Assembly (NCBI GenBank): GCA_964035575.1
Contig: OZ037860.1
Location: 272,689 to 336,688 of the forward strand
Length of the DNA stretch: 64,000 nt
Origin: Rhynchopus sp. YZ270_cl-10
Taxonomy: Eukaryota; Euglenozoa; Diplonemea; Diplonemida; Diplonemidae
Reading direction: 5' to 3'
Made by a program: the position numbers and the translations under genes. The notes beneath the pieces were generated by a model. That model searched no databases. It was not told the origin of the DNA and was given only the letters and a program-made list of their open reading frames with translations. Within the stretch, counting starts at the first letter, position 1, and every line of letters starts with the position of its first letter. This document shows, one piece after another, positions 43,335 to 54,800 of this stretch.

Positions 43335-43398
43335 GACGTTGGAAAGTGCAAACGCCTCTGTGGACGCAGGACCAGACCTCCGTGGGTTATCGGAACCA
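43335..43398 (+). repeat. Class B hairpin repeat, long form
   Basis: GACGTTGGAAAGTGCAAACG then CCTCTGTGGACGCAGGACC and CCTCCGTGGGTTATCGGAACC; shares its second half with 9200-9273. Confidence 0.7.
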
Positions 43399-43632
43399 AA
43401 AAAGAAAAAAAGAAAAGTGGAGACTGTGGCAACACAACCGAGGGAAACTACACCTACTTCAACAAATTATATCAAAATAATAAATTCAAAAAGGCCCCTC
43501 GATGTGACCTGATGTGATGTAACCTTCTGGGTGTAGCATCTCTCCCATGCTGGCCTGACTCCAAAAAAAAAAAAAAAAAAAAATATAGTGGAGCACACTC
43601 TAGGGTGGCTACACTAATACAACCAAGTTTTC

Positions 43633-43663
<31 letters not shown>

Positions 43664-43738
43664 AAGGTCGCATCACGCCACCTCCTTCCACATATCCCTG
43701 ACAAAAGGATACACCATACGAAACAAAACACTTTGGAA

Positions 43739-43767
43739 AGATGATGCGTCCCTGCAACGCACATCTC
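43739..43767 (+). repeat. Class D hairpin repeat, stem TGCGT/ACGCA
   Basis: AGATG 43739-43743 pairs with CATCT 43762-43766; TGCGT 43745-43749 pairs with ACGCA 43757-43761. The stem differs from other copies yet pairs fully. Confidence 0.75.
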
Positions 43768-44313
43768 AAACAAAATGAAGGTTGCAAAACAAAAGGTAAA
43801 CTAAAAGGATGCTGGAAAATGTTGAAGGACTGACATGACTGGCAATCTCTGCTGAGGTTACGTTTTAGACAAAAAAAAAATGTGGTTTGTTGCTTTTGAG
43901 TCCACTCTGATACTTCGTTGGAATCGTTGTATAAGGTACGGTCTCCCACGAACAGAATGGGTTATACTCAATTTATTATTTTTTTGCACCCCGAGGAAAT
44001 GAGAGCTTATCTGAATCCAACATTCAGTGGATCTTGATAAAAACACACATTCCCCTTCGTTTGGCGAGTTTGCTTTTGAAAATAATTATTTTTGTGCATT
44101 TTTTTTTATTCCTTTTTTTTTTTGCAAATTAGGTATTTGATGGGACACACATCGATTCCTCCGGAAGAGGTTGCTTAGCCCTCTTTTTGTCGCGAAGACA
44201 ATCCGAAGATGACAACAACACCTTCACACGCAGGGCGGTTATTTGAATAGAGAGTAGAGGGGATGTGAGGGGATGTGCATCAACGGGCCACCCAACAGGG
44301 TGTGTGGTGAAAT

Positions 44314-44353
44314 TTGACTTGAAATACAAAGCCCTCTCGTGACAGTGTACCCC
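44314..44353 (+). repeat. Class C dispersed repeat
   Basis: TTGACTTGAAATACAAAGCC then CTCTCGTGACAGTGTACCCC. Confidence 0.75.
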
Positions 44354-45078
44354 TGTGTGAAGAAACAAAACTTGGGAGACCAATGTGCCCTCATGTCCAC
44401 ACATACACTGACAGTGGGCTTTATTCCAAATACTAGGGAATAACCCATGCCTGATAGTGCTAACACATTACATACACTAAATGGGGCCATATTCTGTGTG
44501 CAAGAATCACCCCCAATTAGTTATCATACGCTATGTGCAATACTCTGCCTTAAGGAAGTACCCACTTTTGCTTTCAAAAACGTGCATCTTCAAAACGTTA
44601 AAGCAGAGCATCCTTAGCAGCCTCTTAGAAGCAGGTAGGTACTGGGAAATCATACGGTGCATGTACTTAGTTCGTTGACCCCGATAGGTCCTCCAGAAGT
44701 GGAGAGAGAGGTGAGACAAATGTAGGGGAACACTGCGGTCGGAACAAAACAGAATACAAAACAAACTTTTTTCTCTTCAAGTAGTCATTGATAGACTATG
44801 TTCTTTTGACAAAAAGGATAATTCAAAAAAGCTTGGATGTGCCCCTCTCGCATCCAACAAAAAGTAAAAATGAACTGGACTTTGAGCAGAAATGTCTAAA
44901 ATTTTTAGAAAGGGCTGAAACCCGAAAGTGCTGATACCAAGGACCACACACACATAGGTGTGCAAAGGAGCAGTCCCTAAAGGGGAAACCTGCCGGTCCT
45001 TCCAGCGAAATACAGTTGGGCCCAAACATTGCTACTCTGAAGGCAAATAAAAGAGAAACAAAAAAGAGCATTTTTTTT

Positions 45079-45140
45079 GGTAAGATGACTCGCGTGTTTA
45101 GTCCGAGAACAGGAATGAATCTGTCATGTTCATCTTACAG
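45079..45140. repeat. Class A repeat facing an inverted half copy
   Basis: GGTAAGATGACTCGCGTGTT TAG on the plus strand (45079-45102) is followed by GTTCATCTTACAGG (about 45129-45142), the reverse complement of the class A start. It is the only minus-oriented fragment noticed. Confidence 0.55.
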
Positions 45141-45190
45141 GAACAAAACAAAACGAAAAAAGAAAAAAAAAAAAAAGAAAAGTTGATACT

Positions 45191-45724
45191 GGGGGGGAGC
45201 TATTAAAGTATACGTATACTTTATTCGGCGGGAATTACTGCTTAAATGGCCAAAAAACGAAAAGTGGAAGAAAAAAAAAAAATCACTGTTATTTTGGGGT
45301 TTCTAGTAGCCGAAACCTCGCGAAAACACCACCATTGGCATTTTTGGGCCAATCCCAGCCAGTGGTGGGGTCAATGTGGAAAAATGAACAATTTTTTGGT
45401 GACTTAAATTTTCACAAATCTGAACCCCATCAGCACCAATCGTGTAAAAACTGATACACGCGTTTTAGGTCAAAAATACTCGTTTCTCAGCGCAAAGTGA
45501 CCCCATCACAGCACGTACAGAATCCGGACCACCGAAATCAAAAAAAAAAATTTTCGATTTTTTGTGCAAAACTTGCTGAAAAATTTTTTTAGTAAGAAAA
45601 ATGTACACAAAAACCGTATACTTTATTTCACAGATTTCCACGCTCAAAATGGGTTTCCGCACCGTATACTTTATTACCCCCGTATACTTTATTAGCACCG
45701 TATACTTTATTAGCCCCCCCCCCC
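45191..45724. mobile_element. MITE-like TIR element with tandem terminal repeats
   Basis: Left end GGGGGGGAGCTATTAAAGTA TACG; right end is the matching inverse (CGTATACTTTATTAGCCCCCCC). The unit CCGTATACTTTATT recurs at about 45614, 45662, 45680 and 45699, and the left end forms the palindrome ATTAAAGTATACGTATACTTTATT region (45202-45225). Non-coding inside. Confidence 0.7.
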
Positions 45725-45756
45725 AGTAGTGCAAAACGCAGGCACTGACACTCCGC
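45725..45756 (+). repeat. Class B fragment
   Basis: AGTAGTGCAAAACGCAGGCA CTGACACTCCGC, a shortened copy abutting the right end of the element 45191-45724. Confidence 0.6.
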
Positions 45757-45769
45757 AAAAAAAATAATT

Positions 45770-45805
45770 TTAAGATGCCACCTAAGCCTCGCAGGCTACC
45801 TTAGG
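45770..45805 (+). repeat. Class A hairpin repeat, extended stem
   Basis: TAAGATGCCACCTAAGCCTC then GCAGGCTACCTTAGG. CCTAAG 45781-45786 pairs with CTTAGG 45800-45805, and GCC with GGC inside. Confidence 0.75.
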
Positions 45806-45908
45806 AAAGTCACTCCACAACGAACAAAATGGTATCGTTAGAAAATAACAAACCCCCCTCACTAACCTACGTATTTGGGTTAGCATGACACAAAAATACG
45901 ACACGGAA

Positions 45909-45933
45909 GATGAATGTGCCTCGTGCACACATC
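45909..45933 (+). repeat. Class D hairpin repeat, archetype
   Basis: GATG-AA-TGTGC-CTCGT-GCACA-CATC: both helices pair perfectly (45909-45912 with 45930-45933; 45915-45919 with 45925-45929). Confidence 0.8.
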
Positions 45934-46360
45934 ATCAACCCGACTAAAATTAACAATCGAAGGGACTCGACTGTCTTACGGGAACAACAGAAGCAAAACG
46001 TGGAAACAAAACGGTACCCAGCGGCACAAAAAAAAGCACCGCTCGATTTTTATTTTTTTTTTATATTTCTGTGTTCTCTTTGGGGTGTGCAACTGCGGCA
46101 GCCTTTGAATCAGTGAAACAGGCGCCACCTTCGGCTGCTCTCTCCCCAAAAAAAAAAAAACCAAACACAGCGGGAAAATTAAAGAACAGAGAGAGATAAA
46201 AAGATGTATCACTGTAATACCCCTAAGGGAATATGGTTTCTTTTTACGTTTTTTTTTTAAACTAAATGTGAAAACAACACACATCAGGAATGTGCTACAA
46301 AAAACAAAAATTCTGTTTTACATAGACTGCAACCTGAGGCCGTCACGCTTTAAGAAATTT

Positions 46361-46390
46361 TGTTAAACCTAAGCCTCGCTTGGTCACCTT
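46361..46390 (+). repeat. Class A hairpin repeat
   Basis: TGTTAAACCTAAGCCTCGCT TGGTCACCTT, directly followed after an A-rich gap by a class D copy. Confidence 0.7.
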
Positions 46391-46404
46391 TCAAAAAGAA
46401 GAAA

Positions 46405-46440
46405 ACTTGATGAATGTGTCTCTCTTGTGCACATACATCC
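46405..46440 (+). repeat. Class D hairpin repeat
   Basis: AACTTGATGAATGTGTCTCT then CTTGTGCACATACATC; GATG pairs with CATC and TGTG with CACA. Confidence 0.75.
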
Positions 46441-46868
46441 ACATTTTGGGTATTAAACTGACGTATTTAGCACCGACTACAATAATCACATCAACAAAAA
46501 AGACATGGAAGCTGCTAGAATACGCTGTGGGCAGACCCTCCCCCACTGAGAGTCTTGCAAGAGAACAGCCAAAGAGGAAAATTCTGGCCTCCCTTTTTTT
46601 CTTTCTTTTCACGGGGTTTTAGAGAGCAACTTTTTCTGGGGGACAATATCTGGAAACAATGGAGAGATATGGGGGGGTAAAGAAACCTATAGGGGTACAG
46701 GACACACTCAACAGCAGTGACCTGCCCGACACATATTTAAATATGTCAGAAAAGAGGAAGTGACCTATTTTTTGCAGTGACAGGGAATGCTAACCGGTGG
46801 CCGTACGGTGCTTCATCTAAACACTGTGACCGACCCCGGGTAACATAAATAACATGATATTTGCTTAT

Positions 46869-46972
46869 TACCGTATTCGTAAATATGTTCGACCGTAAAA
46901 AATGACGAACTTCCAGAAAAATCCGGAAAATGACGAATTTTATTACGGTCGAACATATTTACGAATACGGTA
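46869..46972. mobile_element. 104-nt MITE with perfect 30-nt TIRs
   Basis: TACCGTATTCGTAAATATGT TCGACCGTAA and its exact reverse complement close a 44-nt centre that contains CGAACTTCCAGAAAAATCC. The same centre and related ends occur at 58430-58532. Confidence 0.85.
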
Positions 46973-47319
46973 CTCTGTTTACACATCATGAAAACATAGC
47001 ATATTATCAGGTGCATGTTTCGACACACACCTCACTCAAGAGTACGGCAGAGAGAAGACAATACAGGCACCTCTAGTCTTGTCAGTTTCCCCCCCTCGGT
47101 TTGAACGCAATAGCCAACATGCAATGACATTACCTCCTTAGCTTTTGCCCTCCCCTCCAACGACAGCAAATGAAGGGGATCCGCAGCTAAGTGTGCATGC
47201 CAAAAAAAGATGCCTTTTTGCTGTGCTACTAACACCGTTCCGATACAATCAAGAGATAGAGGAAGGGAATATGTGAGGAAATATTTGAGGTGGAAAAAAA
47301 AAAAAACAGTCCACAAACG

Positions 47320-47393
47320 TTGGCGTCCCAAAATAAGTTCAGCAGGATTTGGGGATTTCTTGTTTTCGTTTATTCCTTTTTTTGGGACGCCAA
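47320..47393. repeat. Small inverted-repeat element
   Basis: TTGGCGTCCCAAAA (47320-47333) and TTTTGGGACGCCAA (47380-47393) are perfect inverses around 46 nt. Confidence 0.75.
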
Positions 47394-47973
47394 AAATATT
47401 GGAAGCTAAATATGAAAGCGCAGTAAAAAACAAAATCAAAAACTGTGGTGGGGCGAAATCAAAACAGATTGTGGTGGAGATGGAAGCGGCGGGGGGAGAG
47501 AGAGAGAGAAGGGGTTCCACTACGACTGTGAGAGAGGAACGTATTTCATAGTTGCACAATCACTTTACACAGAGCAAGAAGCCTGTGTACTACAGGTTTT
47601 TTTTGTTGTTGTTGTTTTTTTTGCTACTTTGTTCTTTTCTTTTCTCGAAGGGAAAAAAATGAGTGTCCGCAGTGTCATACAGCACCAAGGTGCTCGGTAG
47701 AACCTAGCGGTACCTTTTGTTACCCCCTCTTTTATTTTTCGTTCTTTGGGAAATTCGGTTTTGGAACATGAGAGATTCAGAGGTAGGACTGCCCTGATTG
47801 TTCGCTGTCAAGACAAAAAAAAAATTAACAGCGCATTCAGGTAGACCAACCAAAGAAAAAAGAAATACTCGATATGATTGAATATTCGCTGTGAACACCC
47901 AAATCAGAAAAATAAGAAACCATCACGTACGAGAAAACAAAAAGGCAAACACAATAAAAAAAAAGACGTTCAA

Positions 47974-48000
47974 AGATGAGTATGCCTGCATACACACATC
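47974..48000 (+). repeat. Class D hairpin repeat, stem GTATGC/GCATAC
   Basis: GATG (47975-47978) pairs with CATC (47997-48000); GTATGC (47980-47985) pairs with GCATAC (47988-47993). The stem is unlike other copies but fully paired. Confidence 0.75.
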
Positions 48001-48417
48001 TAAAAAAATCAAAAAAAAAAATCAAATTTGAAGAGTGCAGAAAAGAAAGAGAATCACCCTCCCAGCTGTCAGTTAATTGGTGATGCGTGAGAACCCTCTG
48101 TTCTTGGGGTTCAAGGTGGAGTGGTTGAGACACATTCTAAAGCGAGTTCGATACGTTGTGCAGAGCACTTAGCTATCGGCATAATATTATTCACAAAAAG
48201 CACGAACATGGACTGCAAATTTTCACGACACCACCTCTTGGTGAACAGCACAACCCGAGAAAGACAACCCCACACACGAAGTTGCGTCGGATGCAAGGGG
48301 TTCTTCTCCTGGAGGCTACCTCTCCTGTGCACTCGCTGATTCAAAGCGTTGTGTAACATAAGCACCTACTGTGATACTTTTGTCTTTTTTGGGTGTAAAA
48401 AAACCCCCCTTAATTGC

Positions 48418-50706
48418 TCAAAGAAGTACCACCTCGCAGGGCATTTCCTCCGAAACATCCTGACTGACAATCCCTTTAACAGGTTCTACCAGTTCGAATT
48501 CGATTGGGGTTTGGTGTGGCTTGGTTGCTTTCAAGAGAAACACAAGAACGCATGCGCAGGCGACCGTCGCAACGGCGACAAGCCTTTTGGCCCACGTAAC
48601 CCATGACGTCGCCGCTCCCCGCTCCCCACCTTCCTCATTCATGGTGACTGACCCTTCGAAGACTGGGACCACCACCCGGCTGTTTGCCGATATGAGCGGA
48701 CCGGTCCCGAGGCGGGCCTTGGTGATGCTAGCACGGATCTGCGAGGCCACGTGCTCTGTGTGCGCATGGCTGCCCACTATGTAGTAGTCAGCATATATGC
48801 TGTCGGATGCCTGCTGCCGCACATCCTCCACCTCAAGCGCCTCTGCCGACCTAGAGACAGATCCGAGGCGTGTCTGTTCTTCGTGCACCTGCTCTGCATT
48901 CCACGACTCCGGAATCACGACAGTCAACACATCTTCCTGAGGCACACCAGGCGCACTTCCGTTAGGCATCAGCACACCAATGGCAGTGACATGAAGCGTG
49001 TCTGGCCCACTACGCAGCGCTTCAGATGCACGCAGCAGCACCCAACGCACATCACGGAGCGTCTGTTTAGGGCTTTCAAAGAGTTCCTGAGTGTACCCTG
49101 CGAGCTTGAGGCGGAGGTGCGCGATGTGTGCGTGACGTGGTGTCACATCGTGGGTGTCGGCATCACACCCAACACCCTTCACGGCACAGCAATACTGCAC
49201 CTGGTCCTTATCCATATAGCTCGCAACTCCATGCATCTGGCTGCACGTATGCGCGCAACTGACGTCCTCATTTCTGCAACACCACACCCGCTTTTCTGGC
49301 AACCACGTCTCAACACCCGATCCATCATAACAGTCATACATCTCTGCACAGGCTATGCCTTCCTCTGTGCAGCATGCACGCTGCTCTTTGGCGGTGAGAC
49401 TTCCATTTTCACGTCTGTCGTCACAGAGCTTCCTGTGGGCATCCCTTTTGCGCACTGCTGAGGAAGGACAGAGTTTGTTCTGGTGTGCGCAGCACCATTG
49501 CCGGTGGCTCTGCTGTGGCCTGCGGCGCTCTGAGGAGGCGCTCCAATCGCAGTGGAAGCTTTCGGCAATATCGTCGCAGCCGACGTCATACTGCATGCAG
49601 CAGTGTTCACGCTGTGCAGAGCCAAGCGTAGGCAACGTTGCGTTCGTGCACTCAAAGCTCTCAGGACTGCTACACCCAACACCCTTCCTGGTACAGCATC
49701 CTTCACGCCGTGCTTCATCCCATCCCGACACCCGTCCCAAGCAGCGTTCCTCTGCAACGCGTACCTTCTCCTCCTTCAGCCATTTCTGGTGTCGGTCGCG
49801 TTCCACCTTCATCTCCGCCTTGTGAGTCTCCTTGGTCACCTGGTTACGATGTTTGTGGCGGAGATTCTCCTTCTTCACAACATCTTTGTGCCGTGCACGC
49901 TCTTCTCTTGCCACCTTCTTGTGGCGATGCGATTCTCTCTGTTTCATCTCGGTTTTGTGGATTTTAAACTTTTTCTTTTCCTTTTTTACCTCATGTTTAT
50001 GCCGTGCGATTTCGAGGGAAATGGCCTCCTTCGAATCCTCCTCAGTGGTGTTTTGACTCAGAGAATACATGATGGCATTGTGGGTCGCATTCTCTTGGGA
50101 AACTGCTGCCTTATGCCGAAGCCTTTCTGCAAGAAGTGCGCGCAGGTACATCCCATGCTGGGCAGATTCATTGGCCACGACTTCCTTGTGTAGAAGGTTC
50201 TCCTTTCGCATCGTGTTTTTGTGCAGACGCATCTCCTTTGTTTTGCGGACGCTGTTTCGGTGGTTTCTTTTTGCGTTTCGTCTGCGATGCTTGAGACGTT
50301 CCCACTGCATCCGTTGCGAATGATTTAAAGGTACCTCCGACTCAATGATATAACCATCCGGCGTCAACGGACGTCCATCATTGGTGAAACGTTTGTGCTT
50401 CGCAACACGCCGTTCTGCTCGGTGCTTCTTCTTGCGTTCAGAATACCACGTGCTCACCTCCTCACCGACGTCAGCCTTCCAGCCCTTATAAAGCCTATTC
50501 GGGTGACGACCGTGCTCGCTCCGATCAGGCACCCTATCCGGCACGATGCTTTGGTTGTGCAGCCTCTCCTGGTAGGTAGTGTTGCCATCGTACCAGCGGT
50601 GCCCGCCGTCCACAACACTGCGTGGTGGGTGCTCCGTCTGTGTCTCGTTGTGCCTCTCACCACACGACATTAAAATCAGCGGGAAAAACCATAGTACGTT
50701 TTTCAT
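48418..50706 (-). CDS. Type I membrane protein with Cys-pair repeats
   Basis: Single exon, 762 aa. MKNVLWFFPLILMSCG is a signal peptide. Residues about 85-345 are extremely basic and rich in His/Lys/Arg/Glu, with a repeated RHKxxVxKExxxHK pattern likely to form a long helix. Residues about 350-560 carry six Cys-pair repeats ending CCxxxxxxC (CCTRKGVGC, CCMQYDVGC, CCAHQNKLC, CCTEEGIAC, CCRNEDVSC, CCAVKGVGC). A mixed domain follows (about 590-700), then a transmembrane helix (KRLVAVATVACACVLVFLLK) and a short acidic cytoplasmic tail. The ATG follows a CTTTTTTCCCAG acceptor by about 40 nt. Not a family I recognise; likely a surface protein. Confidence 0.8.
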   Translation of the reverse strand: MKNVLWFFPLILMSCGERHNETQTEHPPRSVVDGGHRWYDGNTTYQERLHNQSIVPDRVPDRSEHGRHPNRLYKGWKADVGEEVSTWYSERKKKHRAERRVAKHKRFTNDGRPLTPDGYIIESEVPLNHSQRMQWERLKHRRRNAKRNHRNSVRKTKEMRLHKNTMRKENLLHKEVVANESAQHGMYLRALLAERLRHKAAVSQENATHNAIMYSLSQNTTEEDSKEAISLEIARHKHEVKKEKKKFKIHKTEMKQRESHRHKKVAREERARHKDVVKKENLRHKHRNQVTKETHKAEMKVERDRHQKWLKEEKVRVAEERCLGRVSGWDEARREGCCTRKGVGCSSPESFECTNATLPTLGSAQREHCCMQYDVGCDDIAESFHCDWSASSERRRPQQSHRQWCCAHQNKLCPSSAVRKRDAHRKLCDDRRENGSLTAKEQRACCTEEGIACAEMYDCYDGSGVETWLPEKRVWCCRNEDVSCAHTCSQMHGVASYMDKDQVQYCCAVKGVGCDADTHDVTPRHAHIAHLRLKLAGYTQELFESPKQTLRDVRWVLLRASEALRSGPDTLHVTAIGVLMPNGSAPGVPQEDVLTVVIPESWNAEQVHEEQTRLGSVSRSAEALEVEDVRQQASDSIYADYYIVGSHAHTEHVASQIRASITKARLGTGPLISANSRVVVPVFEGSVTMNEEGGERGAATSWVTWAKRLVAVATVACACVLVFLLKATKPHQTPIEFELVEPVKGIVSQDVSEEMPCEVVLL

Positions 50707-51263
50707 AATGGGGGAGTTGGGGAGGACTTCTTTTTCCTGGGAAAAAAGAGGGCTGTTCGAGTGTGGAATATGGAATATGGTAGAAGCATTGTTGGTGTTC
50801 CCCAATTTGGGCAATTAGTTTAACACAAAGAAAACCCAAACACGGTTTTACCGAACAAAGAGGGTGAAGGGGAAAGAAAGGGCTCGATAACAGGAGGAGA
50901 AAGAGGACTGGTTCTTTTGTGGAGAAAAAAATCAAACAAAAAGGGGGGCTGAAAGCGAGTTGGGTGTGCTTTGCCTTGGTACAGAGAGGGGGAAATGGGT
51001 GAACAGGAGAGAAGATGCGTAAGCACCCCGCACCTTGACACCAAAAATCCGAAAGAGGAAAAATATACAAAAAAAGGGGGGGGATAAAAAGACAACAACG
51101 CAACTCGGAAAGCAACGTGATGAGAGAGCCTTGGCCACAGAAAGACCGTAGGGAACCAATGAGAGGGAGGGAAAATGGTTGGCTCTCTCAGTTTTGATCT
51201 GGTTTTATGTTTTGCGGACGAGAGGGGGGGAACTGAAGAACTGAAGAACAGATCTTCAGAAGA

Positions 51264-51290
51264 ACGTGCATGTCTTATGCACATACGCAT
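51264..51290 (+). repeat. Class D-like hairpin, stem GTGCAT/ATGCAC
   Basis: GTGCAT (51266-51271), loop GTCTT, ATGCAC (51277-51282). Confidence 0.65.
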
Positions 51291-51360
51291 ATGGCTCACA
51301 CTCGTCAAAACAAGGTAGGGAAAACAATTGTCTAGGCGTACAAATAAGAAGAAAAATAGT

Positions 51361-51450
51361 AGTCATTGATGCAGACACACCTTCGACTGACTCATGTACT
51401 GTGCCTCCCTGTATGAAAGCACAAAGAAGTTCCCTGCGGACAAGAACAAC
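51361..51450 (+). repeat. Class E dispersed repeat
   Basis: Collinear with 12548-12640 over about 80 nt, including TATGAAAGCACAA and CCCTGCGGACAAGAACAAC. Confidence 0.7.
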
Positions 51451-51837
51451 AAAACGCTCCCCAAAAAAAACTACAGTAGAAACTGCTGAATAAGGGGAAA
51501 TACCACAAAAGGGTATGTGGAAAAATACTCAGGAAAAAGAAAAATGAACCTACTTTTTTGACGAAATAACGCACATCGCAGACATGCGCATAAGTAGCGA
51601 ACATCATTTTTGACTCATATTTGTTGTAGAAGAGATACCACAGTAAAGGGAGGGGAAAGGGGGCGGAATCACACATTTTCTCGAAATCACCCCTAAAAAA
51701 AATGTACAAAAAAACTACACAATTTTCCCATTTCCCCTTTGGAGTATCCAAAGGACCCATTGTCAACCCACCTCATGATGTTGAAGGGAGGTCTTTTAAA
51801 CTGTTCCGATACTTTCCATAATTCTCAATTCTTTTTT

Positions 51838-54800
51838 TCATTTTAGACCTGCAGCCACACGCCGCATCTGCAGGACATGCTGCAGCTGGGAGTACCGCGG
51901 GAGGAGCTCCGGACTGTTTGGGGGATTGAGGATGATGCTACGGAGTGTTGCTTTGCCTTCTACGAGAGACAGTGCTTGGGAGAGGACGTTCTTCCATGCG
52001 TCCTCTGTGAGAGCGGAGGTGGTCCAGAGCGAGATGCTTCGTAGGGCCGACGACGCGAAGTGTTGGAACAGCGACATGAACGCCTCAGACTCAATTGCAT
52101 TGTCGCTGATGTCCAACGTCCGCATCACCGGCGACTCGGTCAGCCCTGGCACCGAATGCATCGCATCGTGTGTCAGGCCAGAGCCGCTCAGGTTTAGCTC
52201 CTCCATCTTCCCTGCTGCCACTATGCGTCCTAGCTTCGCAATGGCCTGTCGCGTGCCGAAGGATGCGTTCTTAGAAACATCTAATATCACAACCTTCGAC
52301 AACGCCTCGAAAGAATCGGCCGCATGCTCGGTGAGTTCGTTTCCTGAATGTAAAATGAGATGTGGAAAAAGCGTATCACCTTAATCACTACAAAAATTGG
52401 AAAAAAAAAAAAGATATCTCGCAAAATTCGCAACATTGTAATATTAAAACGACCGTTCTTTTGCATACCAGCAAGACCGAGAGACGTCAACCCTGGGATT
52501 GCAGTGAGCGCAGAGCATATGGTAGCGACCCCTTCGTCGAGCAGGTAGTTGTGTGAGAGGTCCAGCGACGTGAGTGTGCAGGTCTCTGTCAGGCCTTGGG
52601 CGAGGAGAGCTGCCCCTGCTGTGCCCAGCATGTTGCCTCGCAGGCGGAGCGTGGTCAGGGTCTTGCTCTGCAGCAGCGCTGAGGACAGTGTCTGCAGACA
52701 CTTCGCCACGTTATTCTCATCCTCTGCACACCTAGGCCCATCAGGGCCAACGCCACCCAGCCTGTTGCTCTCTAACCCCAGCCCCACCAACCCCCTATTC
52801 TTCAGCAGTCCTTCGAACAAAACTACCCCATTCGCAGGACCAATCAAATTCCCCCCTATATCCAACTCCGTCAAGCTTGTCGCCGCCAAACACGACCCCA
52901 AAGCAACAATCCCCGGTGTCACCACACCGCCCTGCTCGACCCTCTGTGGCGGGGTGTCTTCGTCCGCTGCAGGTGGCGTCATCTTTTTTATACCAAATTT
53001 GTTGCGTTTGAGGGACAACGTACGGAGTGAGGTGTTGTTGTCTGAAAGCACGTTCGCCAAGGCTTTCAACCCTTTCGAGCCTACCTCGCAGTCGGAGAGG
53101 TCTAGGTAGGAGAGTGTGGTCATGCCAGGCTTTGTTGTCAGAATGACGTCTTCTTGCTTTTCCTCTTCCTTTTCAGCCTCCTCAGTGGCTGCTGCTGCTT
53201 CGTCTGCCGGTGTCTCTGGTGCAGCTTCGGGAGCTTCGGAAGAACCTTCGGGTTTGGGATCGGCGTCTGGTGGTGGTGGTGGTGTGTCCTCCTCCCCCGC
53301 CTCAGCAGCAGCTGCTGCTGCGGCTTCTGCAGCTTGTTCTGCCTTTTCTGCCTCTTCAGCTGCCTTTGCCTGAGGAATGTGTAGTGTTTTGTAGGAAGTG
53401 GAAAATTTTGGGAGGTGGGGATGATTGTGTGGTGATGTGGGGTACCTCCGCTGCAGCTTTCTGCTCTTCAAGCTCTGCTGCAAGGCGCTCTTCTTCAGCA
53501 GCACGGCGGGCGGCACGTTCCTCCTATATGTAATGGAAAAATAAATGACAAAAAGCTGAAAAGTTGAAAAGTGCACTACTCCTCACCGGACATCGGATGC
53601 AGAGCACTGGGAAAAAAAACATGAGGGTAGTAAAACCGCACCCTGCTCCCACCGCCAAAGTGATGCGAATAGAAAGCTGACCTTCAGGGCAACGTCCTTC
53701 GCCAATTCCTCAACCCATACCTCTTCCTTGGCAAGCTCTTCTTCTGTCTTTGGTACAGCCTCCCTTAGGAGGGATGCGACTGCCTGGGCACCTGCGTTTT
53801 TTATTGGGTTTGCCGAGAGGTCTAGCTCTCGGAGATGCGACCAACCGGACATTCTGTTTGCTTCTTTGGCCTCGCGCTCCTGCTGCATCGCGAAGGCTGC
53901 GTCTCGGTCTGCAAGCTGCTGCTGCTTCAACTCCACAAGCGACTCAAAGAACTCCTTCGCAATGATGTAGCCCTCCGCATCTGCACTGTTCGCCAACCTC
54001 TTCAGGTCCTTCAGGGCAGCGGAATAGAGGTTCACCTTCTCCTCGAGAGCCTGCTTCTGCGCCTCTGCGCGTTTTGCGGCTGCATCTACATTGGGATTTT
54101 CTTTTTCAGCAGCTTCCGCAGGTTCGGCGTCTTCAGGGTCTTCAGGGTCTTCCGGGTCGGCAGGGTCTGCAGGGTCTGCACCTTCTTCTTCGTCTTCGTC
54201 TTCTGGTGGGTCTTCCTGAGCCTCTGTCTGCTCCTCTGTCACCTTGGTACGGTATTCCTCTAAGACCTCCTTCATAGCATCGTCCAGTTCAATGTCGGTA
54301 GGTAAATGGCAGATGTCTGTCCCTTCGTCGCCTTCGGGTTTGGGGAAAGGGTTTGTCGGGGTGTCTTCCTTGAGGTCCGCTGGTTCGGGGAATGGTTCGT
54401 GCTCCGGAGGCGCTTTGATGGTGTTGGAAGAAGCGAGAGAATCGGTAATAACCTGAATGGTAGTCGGGCCCACCCCGCAGGAGGAAAGGGAGAGGGAGGT
54501 GACGAATTTGTTTTCGTTGAGAAATCGTTTGACGCCTTCTGGTTCGTCGGAGAGAAGCTCGTTTTCGGACAGATCAAGCGACGTGATATGTTTGCTCTGT
54601 GACATCGCATTTGCCATGACATCAGACGCGCCGCCCGGTATATTGTTTCCCGACAAACCCAGTCTAGGAATGTCACATGCCCCAAGCTGCTCTGCCAGCT
54701 TCTTCACCACAGCCTCCTCTGAGAACACATGATAATTTCCGGTAACGCTCAAGGCATCCCACTCAGACTTCTCGCGAAGCAGGTCAACCAACCCATTTGT

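Larger units (their letters stand above)
43126..48417. other. Long repeat-rich spacer
   Basis: 5.3 kb without a supportable host gene. Holds class A, B, C and D repeats, two long A runs (43562-43582, 43634-43660), a TIR element with tandem ends (45191-45724), a 104-nt MITE (46869-46972) and a small hairpin (47320-47393). Confidence 0.6.
50707..51837. other. Spacer
   Basis: No gene seen. Holds a class D repeat (51264), a class E repeat (51361) and A-rich sequence. Confidence 0.5.

Noticed and set aside
47032-47559. 175-aa minus-strand ORF
   Set aside because: It begins at a TTG, crosses the small inverted-repeat element at 47320-47393, and has no recognisable or splice-supported content.
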